A DNA stretch of 64,000 nucleotides from Neurospora crassa OR74A (lineage: Eukaryota; Ascomycota; Sordariomycetes; Sordariales; Sordariaceae). A program made the position numbers and the translations under genes. The notes under the pieces were generated by a model. That model made no database searches, was not told the origin of the DNA, and worked only from the letters and a program-made list of their open reading frames with translations. The DNA lies in the NCBI RefSeq assembly GCF_000182925.2, contig NC_026504.1, positions 4,774,001 to 4,838,000 of the forward strand, in the 5' to 3' direction. The stretch's first letter is position 1; each line of letters opens with the position of its first letter. Below, piece by piece: positions 40,372 to 51,137 of the stretch.

Positions 40372-42194
40372 CTAATCGTCCTGGACAAGCTCCTTGATTT
40401 CGTCCCGCCCACCAGGCAACAATTGCGCTCCGCCCCCACCCGTCGCCAGCAACTTCTCGGCGTCCTTCGCCGTGAGGTTGAAACGGTCAATCACCTTGCC
40501 ACCGTCCTGGGCCCAGAAGCCAACTTCATCGATAATGTCGTAGACGATATCTTCGACTATTTGCTCCTCGTAGCGACCCGACACCGGCCGCAGGGGTTCT
40601 TGATTCGGCACACTTCCGTCGTCAAGCATGTCCACGTCGTCCTCATCGCCTACCCCGTTCTGCTGCTTCTGGGGAAGACCAGACCCAGGTGGTGGGAACC
40701 AGAAGTCTGGGCCAAAGTTCACCTCGACGGCGCCACCGCGGAAAACACTTACGGCTGGGTAGTATCCGACAGTTCCGTCGTCGAGAGCTTCTCTGCCGGC
40801 ATGTGCCCCTGACTGAGTACTTTGTTTTGATGCGGGTGGTAGGAAGGCGAAGAGGTCAGTCCAAGGCGTGCCCATGTCCTTTCCATTTTTGTAAATCTTG
40901 ATGTACGAGTTCGGCAGCGTCCGTAGCGACGGCAATGGGTGATTTGGGTTCGGCGGTTCCGGCGAGTTTGAGCTTGCCGATGCTACCGGCGCGGGACTGA
41001 ACAAGTCTTCCAGCTCCTTGGTTGTGTGGTAGTCAATCTTCTCAAAGTAAATGTGTTGTTTGAACCGAATGGGGATCCGGTCCCGGATGATGTTGGGTGC
41101 CTCGAGCGATGGTTCGTCGTCTGCCAAGTCGACCGCAGGGTTATAATGCCCCGTTACAATCTTCCTGTGTAAATGTTCCGAAGGCAGCTGGATCTCCAGC
41201 CCGATCACATCTCCTTCTTTGATCTCCTCGCCAGGCGGGAAGAAGTCTTTCGGCCGTGACATGTGCACCTTTTGTCCAGCCACGTCTCGAATACCATAAC
41301 TGTAGCAATCGAACCCGACGGGGGCGTCGAGAGAAGCCTCACGCCGCGCCCAGCCCACGCGAACGTGCCCATGCGCCTTGGTATCACCTTCGGAACCTGG
41401 CTCGCGCAGGGTGCCTCGAGTGACCTTGCACTCCCAATACCACCTGCCCTCTCGCACGGCCACGTTGGCTCGTGACATACGGAAGCCCTTGTCGGTGGTG
41501 ACATGACGACCCTGTCGGTCAAAGTATACGTGGGAGGCAGAGTCCTCGAAGGCCATGTGGGCAGCGTACGGCTCGGTCTCGGTCTGGCGATAGTAGAACA
41601 TGGAAGGAAACGTTGGGTCGGCTATACAGTGAGTGTAATGGAACGCTCGCTTGTTGAAGACACTGTAGGAAAAAGGCAAATCAGAATATGCTCCGCATGA
41701 ATGGAGAATGGCGAAGGAGCAAATATAGATAAGACATACTGTTCGGTTGCATCAAAGAATTCGATGGTCTCGCCCTCGGGCCCTTGAACCTCATGATGGC
41801 TGGTGAAGACGGGACCGCGCGCGGGCTCGAAATCAGTAAGTTTGGGCGGAGCGAGCTTATAGCGCGCGGGGAGCAATTCGTTGATCAAGGGCTCTTTGTG
41901 TTGCTGCTTCGGGTCTGGAGTTGCTCTAGAACTATCGGAACCGCCTGCTGCTGCCTTGGCCTCCCTCTTCTTGAAGGAGTCCTTCTTTGTTCTCTTTTCG
42001 CGGTTTAGAACGGCTGCTTGCTGGGTGTCTTCGGGTGCCTGTATTTGGACTCTTGGAGCGGCCTTGTTATCTGGGTTTAGGGGTGATGGAACTGCTGGAC
42101 TGTGGTCGTCTTCGAGCGTGCGCTTCTGAGGGATCGTCGTGGCAGCTCCGGAAGGTGTTTGCTCCCTTCGGGGAGAGCCTACGTCGCTGGCCAT
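40372..42194 (-). CDS. COMPASS subunit Bre2/Ash2-like (SPRY domain)
   Basis: Two exons, 42194-41740 and 41662-40372, give 581 residues. The 77-nt intron (GTATGT to CTACAG) makes a CA-T codon (His) that restores the conserved FFDATEH-VFNKRAF junction. The N-terminal ~110 residues are disordered, with a basic nuclear-signal-like patch (NREKRTKKDSFKKREAKA). The SPRY core spans about residues 165-440: YVNFDRQGRHVTTDKGFRMSRAN-like start (here HVYFDRQG), WYWECKV, VRVGWARREASLDAPVG and FPPGEEIKEGDVIG. The C-terminus carries an amphipathic helix (EDIVYDIIDEVGFWAQDG) resembling the Sdc1/Dpy30-binding motif. Bre2 works with Set1 in H3K4 methylation in the nucleus. It is divergent from the splicing factor gene with 814 nt between the starts. 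Confidence 0.9.
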
Positions 42195-43008
42195 ATGTAG
42201 CTCGGCAGACGTCGTGCTAGCAGTAACGTTGACAAATATTTAACTAAGTGATTAGTTTTGCTTTCGCAAGCTGTCCTTGTCCTGAAGTCGACTTGTGTTT
42301 GGACTCGAACGGCGAGCACTCCAAGTCCAAAGTAGGTACCGACGGGAGCTCTTCTGATCGACGACAGCTTATGGATGCTAAGAATAATCTGAGAATTGCC
42401 CGATGGTGATCCTACGGGTAAATGCTTTGGTACTCGGAGAAGACGCGTACTTTTGGAGAGCGCAATTGGGTTAAAGAGTCCAGTTTCGGAGCGATTTGAT
42501 GTTCTTTCTGGGGATTTCTGTAAAGAGTTGAGAAATGTAAGAGGAAAGAAAGACATGTGAACCAGAAATGGTGGATGGAAGCTTCATCCACTCGACCAAC
42601 AGCAGCAGCGTGTCGCGACAAAAGGGCGGGGCATCCTTCTGTTAGTGGTTAACGGCAGGCAGGGGTCCCGGAGCTTGGCTCGCTTGTTAGTTACCACATG
42701 CATGGGACACAAAAATGCTAACAGCGCGGGAACCTGTTGCCTGCCGCAAAAAGGTCTTGAGGTTGGCTAGCGCTTGACAGTTGATACTGGGAAAGACGCC
42801 AAGGCAGTTGCGTCGCGGGTGATTCCATTGTTCGCCTTGACGCCAGCGCTTTGAATTTCTGGATTTCTTCCCCATCAACACAACAACATTTCAACACTTT
42901 CAATTCCAATTCCAAGACAACCCCAACCCCGAGTGTCCTCCCACCTACCGGAACGACTCCCGCATCACTACAACGCCCGACGAGTATCCATAACGGCCGA
43001 GCGACAAG
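42195..43008. other. Bidirectional promoter of bre2-like and cef-1
   Basis: 814 nt between the two divergent start codons. It contains a CA-rich leader just ahead of cef-1 (about 42875-42985, many CAAC/CCAA units). No other gene is visible. Confidence 0.6.
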
Positions 43009-45415
43009 ATGCCCGTCGTCAAGGGAGGTGTGTGGACCAACATCGAGGATGAAATCCTCAAGGCGTCGGTCAGCAAGTACGGCCTGAACCAGTGGGCCCG
43101 CGTCTCGTCGCTGCTGGCCCGCAAGACGCCCAAGCAGTGCAAGGCAAGATGGAACGAATGGCTGGATCCCAGCATCAAGAAGATCGAATGGAGCAAGGAG
43201 GAGGATGAGAAGCTGCTGCACCTCGCCAAGCTGATGCCGACCCAATGGCGTACCATTGCCCCCATCGTTGGAAGAACCGCAAACCAGTGCCTGGAAAGAT
43301 ACCAAAGACTTCTCGACGAAGCTGAGCAGAGGGAGGCGTCCGCTCTTGGGCTGACGGGCCCTGATGGAGGCGAAGCTCACGCGCCCAGCGCCGACGATGT
43401 TCGCAAACTACGTCCTGGCGAGGTCGACCCCGATCCGGAGACGAAACCCGCCCGTCCCGACACCATCGATCTCGATGAAGATGAGAAAGAAATGTTGAGC
43501 GAGGCTCGCGCGCGTCTGGCCAACACACAGGGTAAAAAGGCCAAGCGAAAGGCCCGTGAGCGACAGCAGGAGGAGTCACGCCGACTGGCCGCTCTCCAGA
43601 AGCGTCGCGAGTTGAAGACAGCCGGTATCAACATCAAGGTTACGACAAAGAAGCAGGGCCAGATGGACTACAATGCCGATATTCCATTCGAAAAGAAGCC
43701 TGTTCCCGGATTCTATGACACCACCGAGGAGATGTCTCGCAACGAGTACCAGCGCGCCCATTTCGACCCCAAGAAGCAGCAGGTTGGGAACAAGCGCAAG
43801 GGTGAAGAGGACGAGAGAGACGGCAAGAGGAGAAAGGGCGACAAGGACCCATCTGTGCAAGCCGCCCTCAAGGCCGGTCAACTGCAGAAGATGCGCGAGG
43901 CAGAACAGAGCAGCAAGCGGAGGGCTTTGGTCCTGCCAGCACCTCAGGTCGGCGAAGGCGAGTTGGAGGAAATTGTGAAGATGGGCATGATTGGCGAACG
44001 GGCAAATATGCTGGCTCGCGAAAGCGACAACGACGCAACTCGTGGCCTGATCAACAACTACTCGACACTCAACACCAATGCGCCAATCCGAACACCGATG
44101 GCCCCCGCTCAGGAAGACCACATCGCAAACGAGATCCGCAACATCCGAGCACTAACAGAGACGCAATCCTCGCTGCTCGGTGGAGAGAACACACCTCTAC
44201 ACCAGGGGGTGGGCTCTACCGGCTTCGAGTCGGTTGCGCCGCGGAAGCAGGTCATGTCAACCCCTAACCCCTTAGCCACCCCTTTGCGGGCAGCTGGAGC
44301 TGGTCCTGGCGCCACGCCCCTCCGCGTCGGCCAAACACCACTGCGCACTCCCCGTGATACATTTGCTCTCAATGATGCCGGTGACGAAATGTCCATGGTG
44401 GGCGGCACACCCCGAGATGTTAAGATGCGCGAGATGTCTATTCGGCACCAGCTCAAGCAAGGCCTCGCGTCTCTTCCCAAGCCCAAAGAGACCGAGTGGG
44501 AGCTCGAGCTGCCGGACGATCAGCAAGAGCCCAAGACCGCTGAGCAGCTGGAGGAGGATGCTGCTGAACGTGATCGACGAGAAAGGGAGATCAGGGAGGC
44601 GCGAGAGCTGTTGGAGCGCAAGAGACGTACCCAGGTCATGCAGCGGGATCTGCCTCGGCCTGTCCAAGTCGATTATCAGTCACTCTTGAAGGAAGCCTCG
44701 CAGGCCGAGGACCCTGTCAAGGTTCTCATCGCTCGTGAAGCGGCCTTGCTCGTAGCTCATGATGCCACCAAGTATCCTCTACCGGGAGCTCAGCCAACTG
44801 GCCGGGCACTGGAGATCCAGAAAATCGACGACGCCGCGTTGCAAGAGGCCAAGCTTCAGGTTCTGATGGAAATCAAGGATAAACCAAAGCCGGAAGAAGT
44901 TCAAGCGGTGTGGGAAAAGAGCAACAGCAGCTCCCTTTTGCTTGGGCTGGGATGCTATGAGGACGATGAAGAAGAAGAGCAGATTTCCACTATGCAAATT
45001 GCGCTTGAGGTATGTACAACTAACCCCTTTTCTGCCTCCTGCCTTCCGAAGGCTTACTGGCTAACCTAACCTGCAGGAGGTCATTGACCAAATCGTCGCC
45101 TCGGCAGAGAAGGGCAACAAGCTCGAGAAGAAGCTCAACCTGCATCTTGGCGGTTACAAGAATCGGGCTGAAATGCTGCGGAAGAAGATCAGTGAGGCTC
45201 ACGAGGCGTTGGAGAAGGCGAACAACGCTCTGGGCGCTTTCAAGGTCCTCCAGTCCTCGGAGCAGGCCGCTATTCGGAACCGGCTGGCGGCGCTGCGTGA
45301 GGAGGTGGGCTTTGTGAGCACGAGGGAGAGAGAGGCGCAGGAGTTATACAGGAGGACGAGGGAAGAGCTGGATGCTTTGACGCTCAACGGGCCGAAGGCC
45401 AATGGGTTCCGCTGA
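43009..45415 (+). CDS. cef-1: Pre-mRNA-splicing factor Cef1/Cdc5
   Basis: Two exons, 43009-45009 and 45077-45415, give 779 residues. The 67-nt intron (GTATGT to CTGCAG, with CTAACCTAAC before the acceptor) falls between Leu-Glu and Glu-Val-Ile-Asp. Two Myb repeats open the protein ([20 protein letters not shown] and [21 protein letters not shown]; residues ~5-105). A basic linker follows ([19 protein letters not shown]), then the conserved Cdc5 middle with NTPLHQG-type threonine-proline motifs ([15 protein letters not shown]). The C-terminal coiled-coil region ([20 protein letters not shown]) interacts with other NineTeen Complex members. Cef1/Cdc5 is a core spliceosome component in the nucleus. 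Without the second exon the frame would run into a short intron-coded tail and lose the coiled coil. Confidence 0.96.
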
Positions 45416-46108
45416 ATGATGTGTTGGAAGAGTGTGGTCAGGTTGTGAATAATTGAGTGTTGGTTAAACTCTGGCATGGCATGGTATGTCTGGCAACTGT
45501 CTGTGGAATGGCCACTGACGTCGAGCAGCTCAAAATAAGAAGCATTGAACATTATTATGTACTTGGAGGACGTCTCTCGATGCACCGTGTGAATATGTAT
45601 AGTACGATGACCAACCTCCCTCTCAATATCAGTGAATTCTTCTCCTACGAGATTCTCACAACCCAGGGGCTTGGTAAGCGGGAGCCAAGGTGAACGCCAA
45701 ATGCGAGTCATATCATATACACTGCAAAAAGCTTACCGGGGAGCGACGAAGCTTGTCTTCACTGGCAATCAGTCTGTACCGAGCTGTTCATTCAATCTCT
45801 CCTATCTCTCTCTCTGCTCTGTGTCTTTTTCTTCCCTCCCTCTTCTGGGAATGCATCCCTCCCTCTCCCTCTCTCTACCCTACACAAAACCAGACCAAAA
45901 CAAAACAAAACAAAACAAAACAAAGACGCTCGCAGTAAATTTCCCCCAAAGCTAAGCCAAAATATGAAAAAAATTTTGCCATCCATCCCTCCAACGCCTT
46001 GCCTATATCTATCCCCTCTCTATCCTCTATTCTATCCTCTATCCCGTCCGCCCGTCTACCCTCATGAGCTTCGTTTTGCCAATCGGTCGTCGTCATCCTC
46101 TTCACTCT
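45416..46108. other. Convergent 3' flanks
   Basis: 693 nt between cef-1 (+) and the TM-tail protein (-). It includes an AAAAC-repeat patch (about 45896-45925) and a CT-rich run near 45800-45880. No gene was found. Confidence 0.55.
45896..45925. repeat. (AAAAC)n repeat
   Basis: About six imperfect to perfect AAAAC units in the convergent 3' region after cef-1. Confidence 0.8.
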
Positions 46109-47038
46109 TCACTCTTCCTGAGTCCCCTCACTTGACGCAGGCGGAGGAGGTCTCATCGTAACCACCACCACCAGCAAAACACTAGCCACCACCATCCCAG
46201 CCAAAAAACAAGCAAAAATCAAGCGGCGTAAGAAAAGGCTGCGCGAGCGATGATGATGATGATGATGGGGTGAAGAAGTGGTCCGAGATGATGGGTGGTG
46301 GTGACCTGCGTCTGCTGAGGAATAAACCAACACGTCGTCGGCTGCTATAAGGGGAGTAGTCTCATCAGGCTTGGGCATGATGAACTGGTGCTGGGAGAAG
46401 AGATCCACGGCAGCGGCGGAGGTGGCGGCGGCGACGGCGTCTTGATCTTGTTCATGTTGCCGTTGTGGTTGTCCTTCATGCCGGCTACCACTAATGGTTG
46501 ACGCATCATCGTCCTCGTCATCCTCCTCGTCATCGCTATCATCGGTTGACGTGGTATAAGACCCCGTAGTTGTAGATTCTTTCCGTCTTCGCCATGGTTG
46601 GGGAAGCGAGACGCTGTTCCGGACACCCTGAAACCGTGCAATCTGGCTGTAGTAGGATGAGTCAGGCGCTATGGACGAAGATGGGCCGAAAGATGGAAAG
46701 GGGCGGGTGTCGAGTGCTCCTGAGCGGACTGATGAGGCTTCGGCGTCGTCGTCTGTGAGCCATGAGGATGATGGTGGAGCTGGTGGTGCTGCTGCTGTAG
46801 GACTGTACATGCTGCCGGATTCGACGTCGCTGATTCGTCGGTCCCATCGACCTCGAGTTCGAGGACTGACGATGGACGAAGCCATAGATTCCGTCGTGGT
46901 GTTGCCGATGCTAACGCTGAGGAATGAACGTCCTGTTAAGGGGGTTTCTATACCACCGAGGCCACCACCGTAGAACTGGTTCCGTGATTGTCCGGTGTTT
47001 GCGAGAATGGCGGTAGCAATAGAATTTGGGGAGCTCAT
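46109..47038 (-). CDS. Ser-rich protein with single C-terminal membrane helix
   Basis: A single-exon frame of 309 residues from an ATG at 47038. I do not recognise the family. Residues 1-250 are low-complexity and Ser/Thr/Pro-rich, with an acidic run near residues 165-180 (DDSDDEEDDEDDDAS) and Gln/His-rich patches. Near residue 263 there are six histidines followed by basic residues (RSRSLFLRRL). A single hydrophobic helix then follows (LIFACFLAGMVVASVLLVVVV), leaving about 17 residues at the C-terminus. The positive flank lies before the helix. This predicts a cytosolic N-terminus and a short outside or luminal end, similar to tail-anchored or SNARE-like topology. A PDETTPLI motif resembles the acidic di-leucine sorting signals of fungal vacuolar proteins. 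The function is unknown. Confidence 0.68.
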   Translation of the reverse strand: MSSPNSIATAILANTGQSRNQFYGGGLGGIETPLTGRSFLSVSIGNTTTESMASSIVSPRTRGRWDRRISDVESGSMYSPTAAAPPAPPSSSWLTDDDAEASSVRSGALDTRPFPSFGPSSSIAPDSSYYSQIARFQGVRNSVSLPQPWRRRKESTTTGSYTTSTDDSDDEEDDEDDDASTISGSRHEGQPQRQHEQDQDAVAAATSAAAVDLFSQHQFIMPKPDETTPLIAADDVLVYSSADAGHHHPSSRTTSSPHHHHHHRSRSLFLRRLIFACFLAGMVVASVLLVVVVTMRPPPPASSEGTQEE

Positions 47039-48057
47039 TGTGTGTATTTATTTTTGTTTTTGTTTTTTTTTCCTTTCATCGAGGTCCCCTTGTTTGAAGT
47101 GCCATATGAAAAAGGCCGTGTGTCGACGAATGGGAGAGCACCGTCGGAGATGAGAAATCGGGATAAAATGAAGTGAGAAGGAAGGAAGACGTTGTTGGGC
47201 TGAAATCCAAGCTGACAGTCAGTAGTCACATCGAAAATCGAAACAACGATGCGTTTGACCTTTAATATCCACTTTAAAGATCCCTAACCTCCCCCATTCT
47301 TTTTTCATGCGTTTATTTCCTCATTTTTCACCGAACATCTCCCGCTTCACTTTTTGAACTAGCATCAAATCCCCTGCAGATCCAGGCCTTTGCCGTCGGG
47401 CACTCGATGAGCACCCGCGTAAGGCCCAAAGTGACCATCCTCGCTGTCGGGTGACCAAGTTCGCCAAATTCATCTCCGCCCCGCACTGGTGATCCCCTCT
47501 GGCAGGGCTTATGTCGGAGGGGACGGTTGAAAACGGTCTAGCGGCTCCAGTGGGCTAGAACCCTTGTCCGTCAGTGCAATGCATGACCTGAATGGCTCCT
47601 AGCCCGGGGTGTCAGCAAGTGTTATGGATGCGGAGGTTGAGATGGGACGTTACCGCGAGGTTTGTTCCATTTGCTTTTGGTCTTTTTCTTTCTTTCTTTC
47701 TTTTTGTTTTTCTCCAAAAAGTATTCTTCCGCTCCTGCAACCCTTCTTTGCTTGGGATTTTGAAGTGTGGAGGCGGTAACCGAGGATCTGAATGGTAAGG
47801 TGGTGGGTGTACATTGGAGTGCGAGTGTGTAAGTCTAATTGCTGCTTTCTGCCATGGTAACTGAGGCACCTTTTGTCAGGTCAAGCTCCTCTCTGGAGAT
47901 AACTTGGTCTTCCTTCAGATGCGGTGGGCGGATAAAACCTTTCGGTCGAGTAAAACAGTTATAAACCTTTCTAGCATATGCCAATCCCTTCTATGGCCTC
48001 AAACGCCGCCCTTCTCCCAAAACAAGTCATACCACATTCATTACCAGAACTGAAGGC
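47039..48057. other. Intergenic region
   Basis: Promoter side of the TM-tail gene and 3' flank of the kinase gene. It has T-rich runs near 47055-47075 and a CTTT run near 47683-47703. No gene was seen. Confidence 0.5.
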
Positions 48058-49742
48058 CTACGCCTGGGTGCTTGCCAAAGCAGCAGGCACCAAGATCCCC
48101 GCCCCTGTGATTCCCCCATCATGGCAGGGCTCTAGTTTCACACGTATCCTTTTCCCTTGGGCTGCGAACTCTTCCTGCGTGATAAAATCCAAGAAGGCTT
48201 GCGTGTCTTTCAAGTAATCCTGGAAGTGCTGTATACAGCCGCCAGTATATCCCACTACAAGCTCTTCAACATTGTCACCATTAGCGACGCCAACTCGAAC
48301 TGGTTCTGACGGGTCAGGAAGCTCGTCAGCGCAGCGCAAAAGTCCGATAGTGGCCGCCGCGACAATGCCTGCTGCTCGAGTTTGGATAGCCTTGGCTATG
48401 TGATACAGGGTGTCCGCATGATCGGATGTCCATGTAAATGTCGAATCCGTGGACAAGTCGAACTCTTTCTGTAACTGCTCCAGAATATCACCCTTGTCGC
48501 TACCCGGGTAGAAATGACTGAGGAAGGTTGTGGAGAGACCAAAGCGCTGGTGAAGCCCCTGGGGCAGATCCTCAGGCGGGACGCCTTGGACAGTGGTCAA
48601 AAAGTCCACAAATATGAGCCTCGCCAACTCGCCCAGATAGCGACCAGCGGTCATGTACTCTAATGGCTGGAAACCAGGGGCTTCGCATGCCTTGTCCAGC
48701 TCGTCGTCCCAGCGACTAATCAACCCAAGCATGCGTAGCGGCGATGCTGACCCGTTGATGCTCCATTCTGTGTTTACCGCAATCCCGACGTCCAAAAGGT
48801 CCCAGTCCTGCTGAACACTGATCAGACCCGGGAATTTATTTTTGTGCAGTTTGCTGAACTGGAGGGGGATCGTAGCGTTGCATCCAGTACCGACAATGAG
48901 GCCCATGGCTGCTTTCTGATTGGGCGCGGCTGGGTATTGATATACAAAGGATACCAATGTAGCCACAGCATCGTTGGTGATGGCGGCGATTTTTAAAGGA
49001 GGTAAGCCGGCTGTCCTGTGCTGTTCGTAACCCTTGATCAGGTGACCGCCCAGGTCTAGATCTGATGTGATGGCGAAGCCCTTGCCCATAGCCATCAAAG
49101 TAGCTTCGGAAAGCGAGGTCTGCTTCATGGGGAAGCTGAAGGTGACGCCCATGGGCAGCTCTTCGTCCGAAGATAACCCCCAAGTTTCACACCCTTTCCG
49201 AACCACCTGTGCAATGTGCTCTCCAACCCATCCAAAGAGATGTTCTGAGTTCTCGTGTTTGAGGTGATCCAGGATCGGCCATGACTGCTCGAGGAGACGA
49301 TTTAGGCGGCGATCTTGGCCCTCGGATAGGAGTTCCACGAAGCCCACTCTCAAGTTTGAACCACCACTAAAGTCGAAAGTCAATATCAAGTACCGGGTGG
49401 AGTGGAAACCATGAACACTGTGGGGGTATCGTACATGTCCATGGCAAGGAAGCTGTTTTATCACATTGTCAGCAAGCTGCCACCACCCATTCCAAATGCC
49501 AAGTGCCGAGATGCAGCAACACGGTATGGGCAGATATCGAGAACTTACCGACCGGTGCTTTGGCGTCCCACAGGCCTCAAGATGGACATGGAAATGGGAG
49601 TTGGTAGGAACTGATTCAGCGATTCGGTACACAAGTGTTTGAAGTTGGAATAGAATTCCCTGGAGAGTTTCAAAGCAACGGCATTGTCCAGAGCCAAGGG
49701 CGTCAAGAACTGGCCGATGGTAGTCACAGCCGAGTGCGACAT
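48058..49742 (-). CDS. Hexokinase-family sugar kinase, possibly N-acetylglucosamine kinase
   Basis: Two exons, 49742-49549 and 49417-48058, give 517 residues. The 131-nt intron (GTAAGT to CACAG) was chosen because it alone joins the first exon to the frame with the phosphate-binding strand (YLILTFDFSGGSNLRVG). A nearer acceptor (AAACAG) leads to an early stop. Family motifs follow in order: the GVTFSFPMKQTSL substrate-loop region; TNDAVATL, with the Asn-Asp that supplies the catalytic base; GLIVGTGCNATI; NTEWS; a YLGELARL helix; and AYTGG-like adenine-site residues (GYTGGCIQHFQDYL). The Ser-Gly-Gly-Ser-Asn strand differs from the usual GGTN of glucokinases. Along with the GCNAT loop, this favours the fungal GlcNAc kinase or XprF/HxkD branch over glycolytic hexokinase, but that is inference. 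Confidence 0.82.
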
Positions 49743-51137
49743 TGTTGCCAATTCGGTGTCTGCTGATGGTTGAAGTTGAGGTCGAGGGGGCTTGCTCTGG
49801 CTGCTAGTTGGCGTTATCGCGTTGTCATGTCTTGTCGAGCTTGAGATGATTGCTGGAAGAGAGGTTGAGAGGGGTCTGACTGGAGTGAGGCATGTGTTGT
49901 CTTTATACAAGCGGTTGAATCAATAGTTTGCGGCTGGGCAGTCTTATCTGAAGGAGCAATGGTCCATGAATCACGAGCGCTTGCTCGGGCTTTAGGTTGA
50001 ATCAAGTAAAGTCCATGGCTCGGGGAGGAGTGAGTTGGATGGGCTTGTGGAGGATGATGTGGATTGTCGCAGAGGACGACCCATTCCGCCCATTCCCGCA
50101 CTAGACTGCCCGGGCCAGGAGGTTGATTGATGTCACGTATCATCGGACACATCCATCCGAGTTTATACCTAGAGGTAGAGGTAGAGGTAGAGGTAGGTAC
50201 CAACCATTCATAGGAATTGCCAGCAAGCACTTCGCAAGTGCAGTCAGTGGTGACAAAGACCCGGGAGCAATCAGCATGCCGCCTTCCATCCCAACACAAT
50301 GGCAGGCATAACGGCTGATGTGATCAACGACCTCCCGTCGGAATGTTGCGGGGTTTCCAGTTGGGATGGATGGCGTCAACGGGGTTGCGGTTGCTCGCAT
50401 GTAGCACATAGATTGCTGACAGTTTTACTGCTGTTAGCAGGTCCTGAATAAATTGTTAGCACACACGTCTCCACTCTCCATTCGGGACGAAGCAATCGAG
50501 GGTACCTGCGTGGTGAGACCTTCCATCTCATCAACCGGGCCATGTGGCCACGGCAGAGAGCAAACCTTTGTTTTCGATGACCAAGAGTATTCAATTCAAC
50601 AACAAGCAAAACATCCGATATATCGTGGCCATCTTTTTAATAACAGCTCCTCGGTCTGGTGATAGAAAGACACGTAGCCATGGAGGTGTCCCGGGAAGCT
50701 GTTCGTCCGGGACTGACAGCGGGCAACTGCTAGAGGCACTTGGGTACCTTACCTGGGCTAACATTAACATTATGTAGTGTAGTGCTTCGCTTGCCTGATC
50801 CCCGGGTGCTGATAGAGACTCCGTCTCTGGACATAGGGTAGTGGTAGTAACACCCCCAGTTAAGCGCCAGGGCATCATCACTGGGATCCCATTGCTCCTT
50901 AGGTAGCACTCCACGTTATCGCGCCTGTCTCCACTTTGGATGGCTTGATGCTCCGTTCGTGACCCATTTGAGTAGGTGACGATGTAGGTAGTTGGACCCC
51001 AACATCAGATCTGCTGCCTCTCTCCGTCCTTTCCCCCGGACCTCAACTCTTCAACCCTGTCCACCATTTCGAACGGCATTTCTTGAAGCACTGCAGTGAT
51101 ACAAAGTATATTTACACAACACAGCGACACTTGATGA
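49743..51137. other. Divergent intergenic region
   Basis: Promoters of the sugar kinase (-) and the GILT-like gene (+). It contains a short GAGGTA tandem repeat at 50171-50196. A CAT-like and AT-rich stretch near 50570-50640 has no coding appearance. No gene was recognised. Confidence 0.5.
50171..50196. repeat. (GAGGTA)4 tandem repeat
   Basis: Four copies of a six-base unit, continuous with a GGTAGGTACC element, in the kinase-GILT intergenic region. Confidence 0.85.

Noticed and set aside
48058-49632. 524-codon uninterrupted kinase frame as the full gene
   Set aside because: Its first ~70 codons read through the intron and have no proper start. The spliced form with the 49742 ATG fits the family better.
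50800-50920. Possible dispersed 5S rRNA copy (GGGATCCC plus nearby purine blocks)
   Set aside because: Only short fragments resemble fungal 5S rRNA. The internal promoter segments and overall order do not match.
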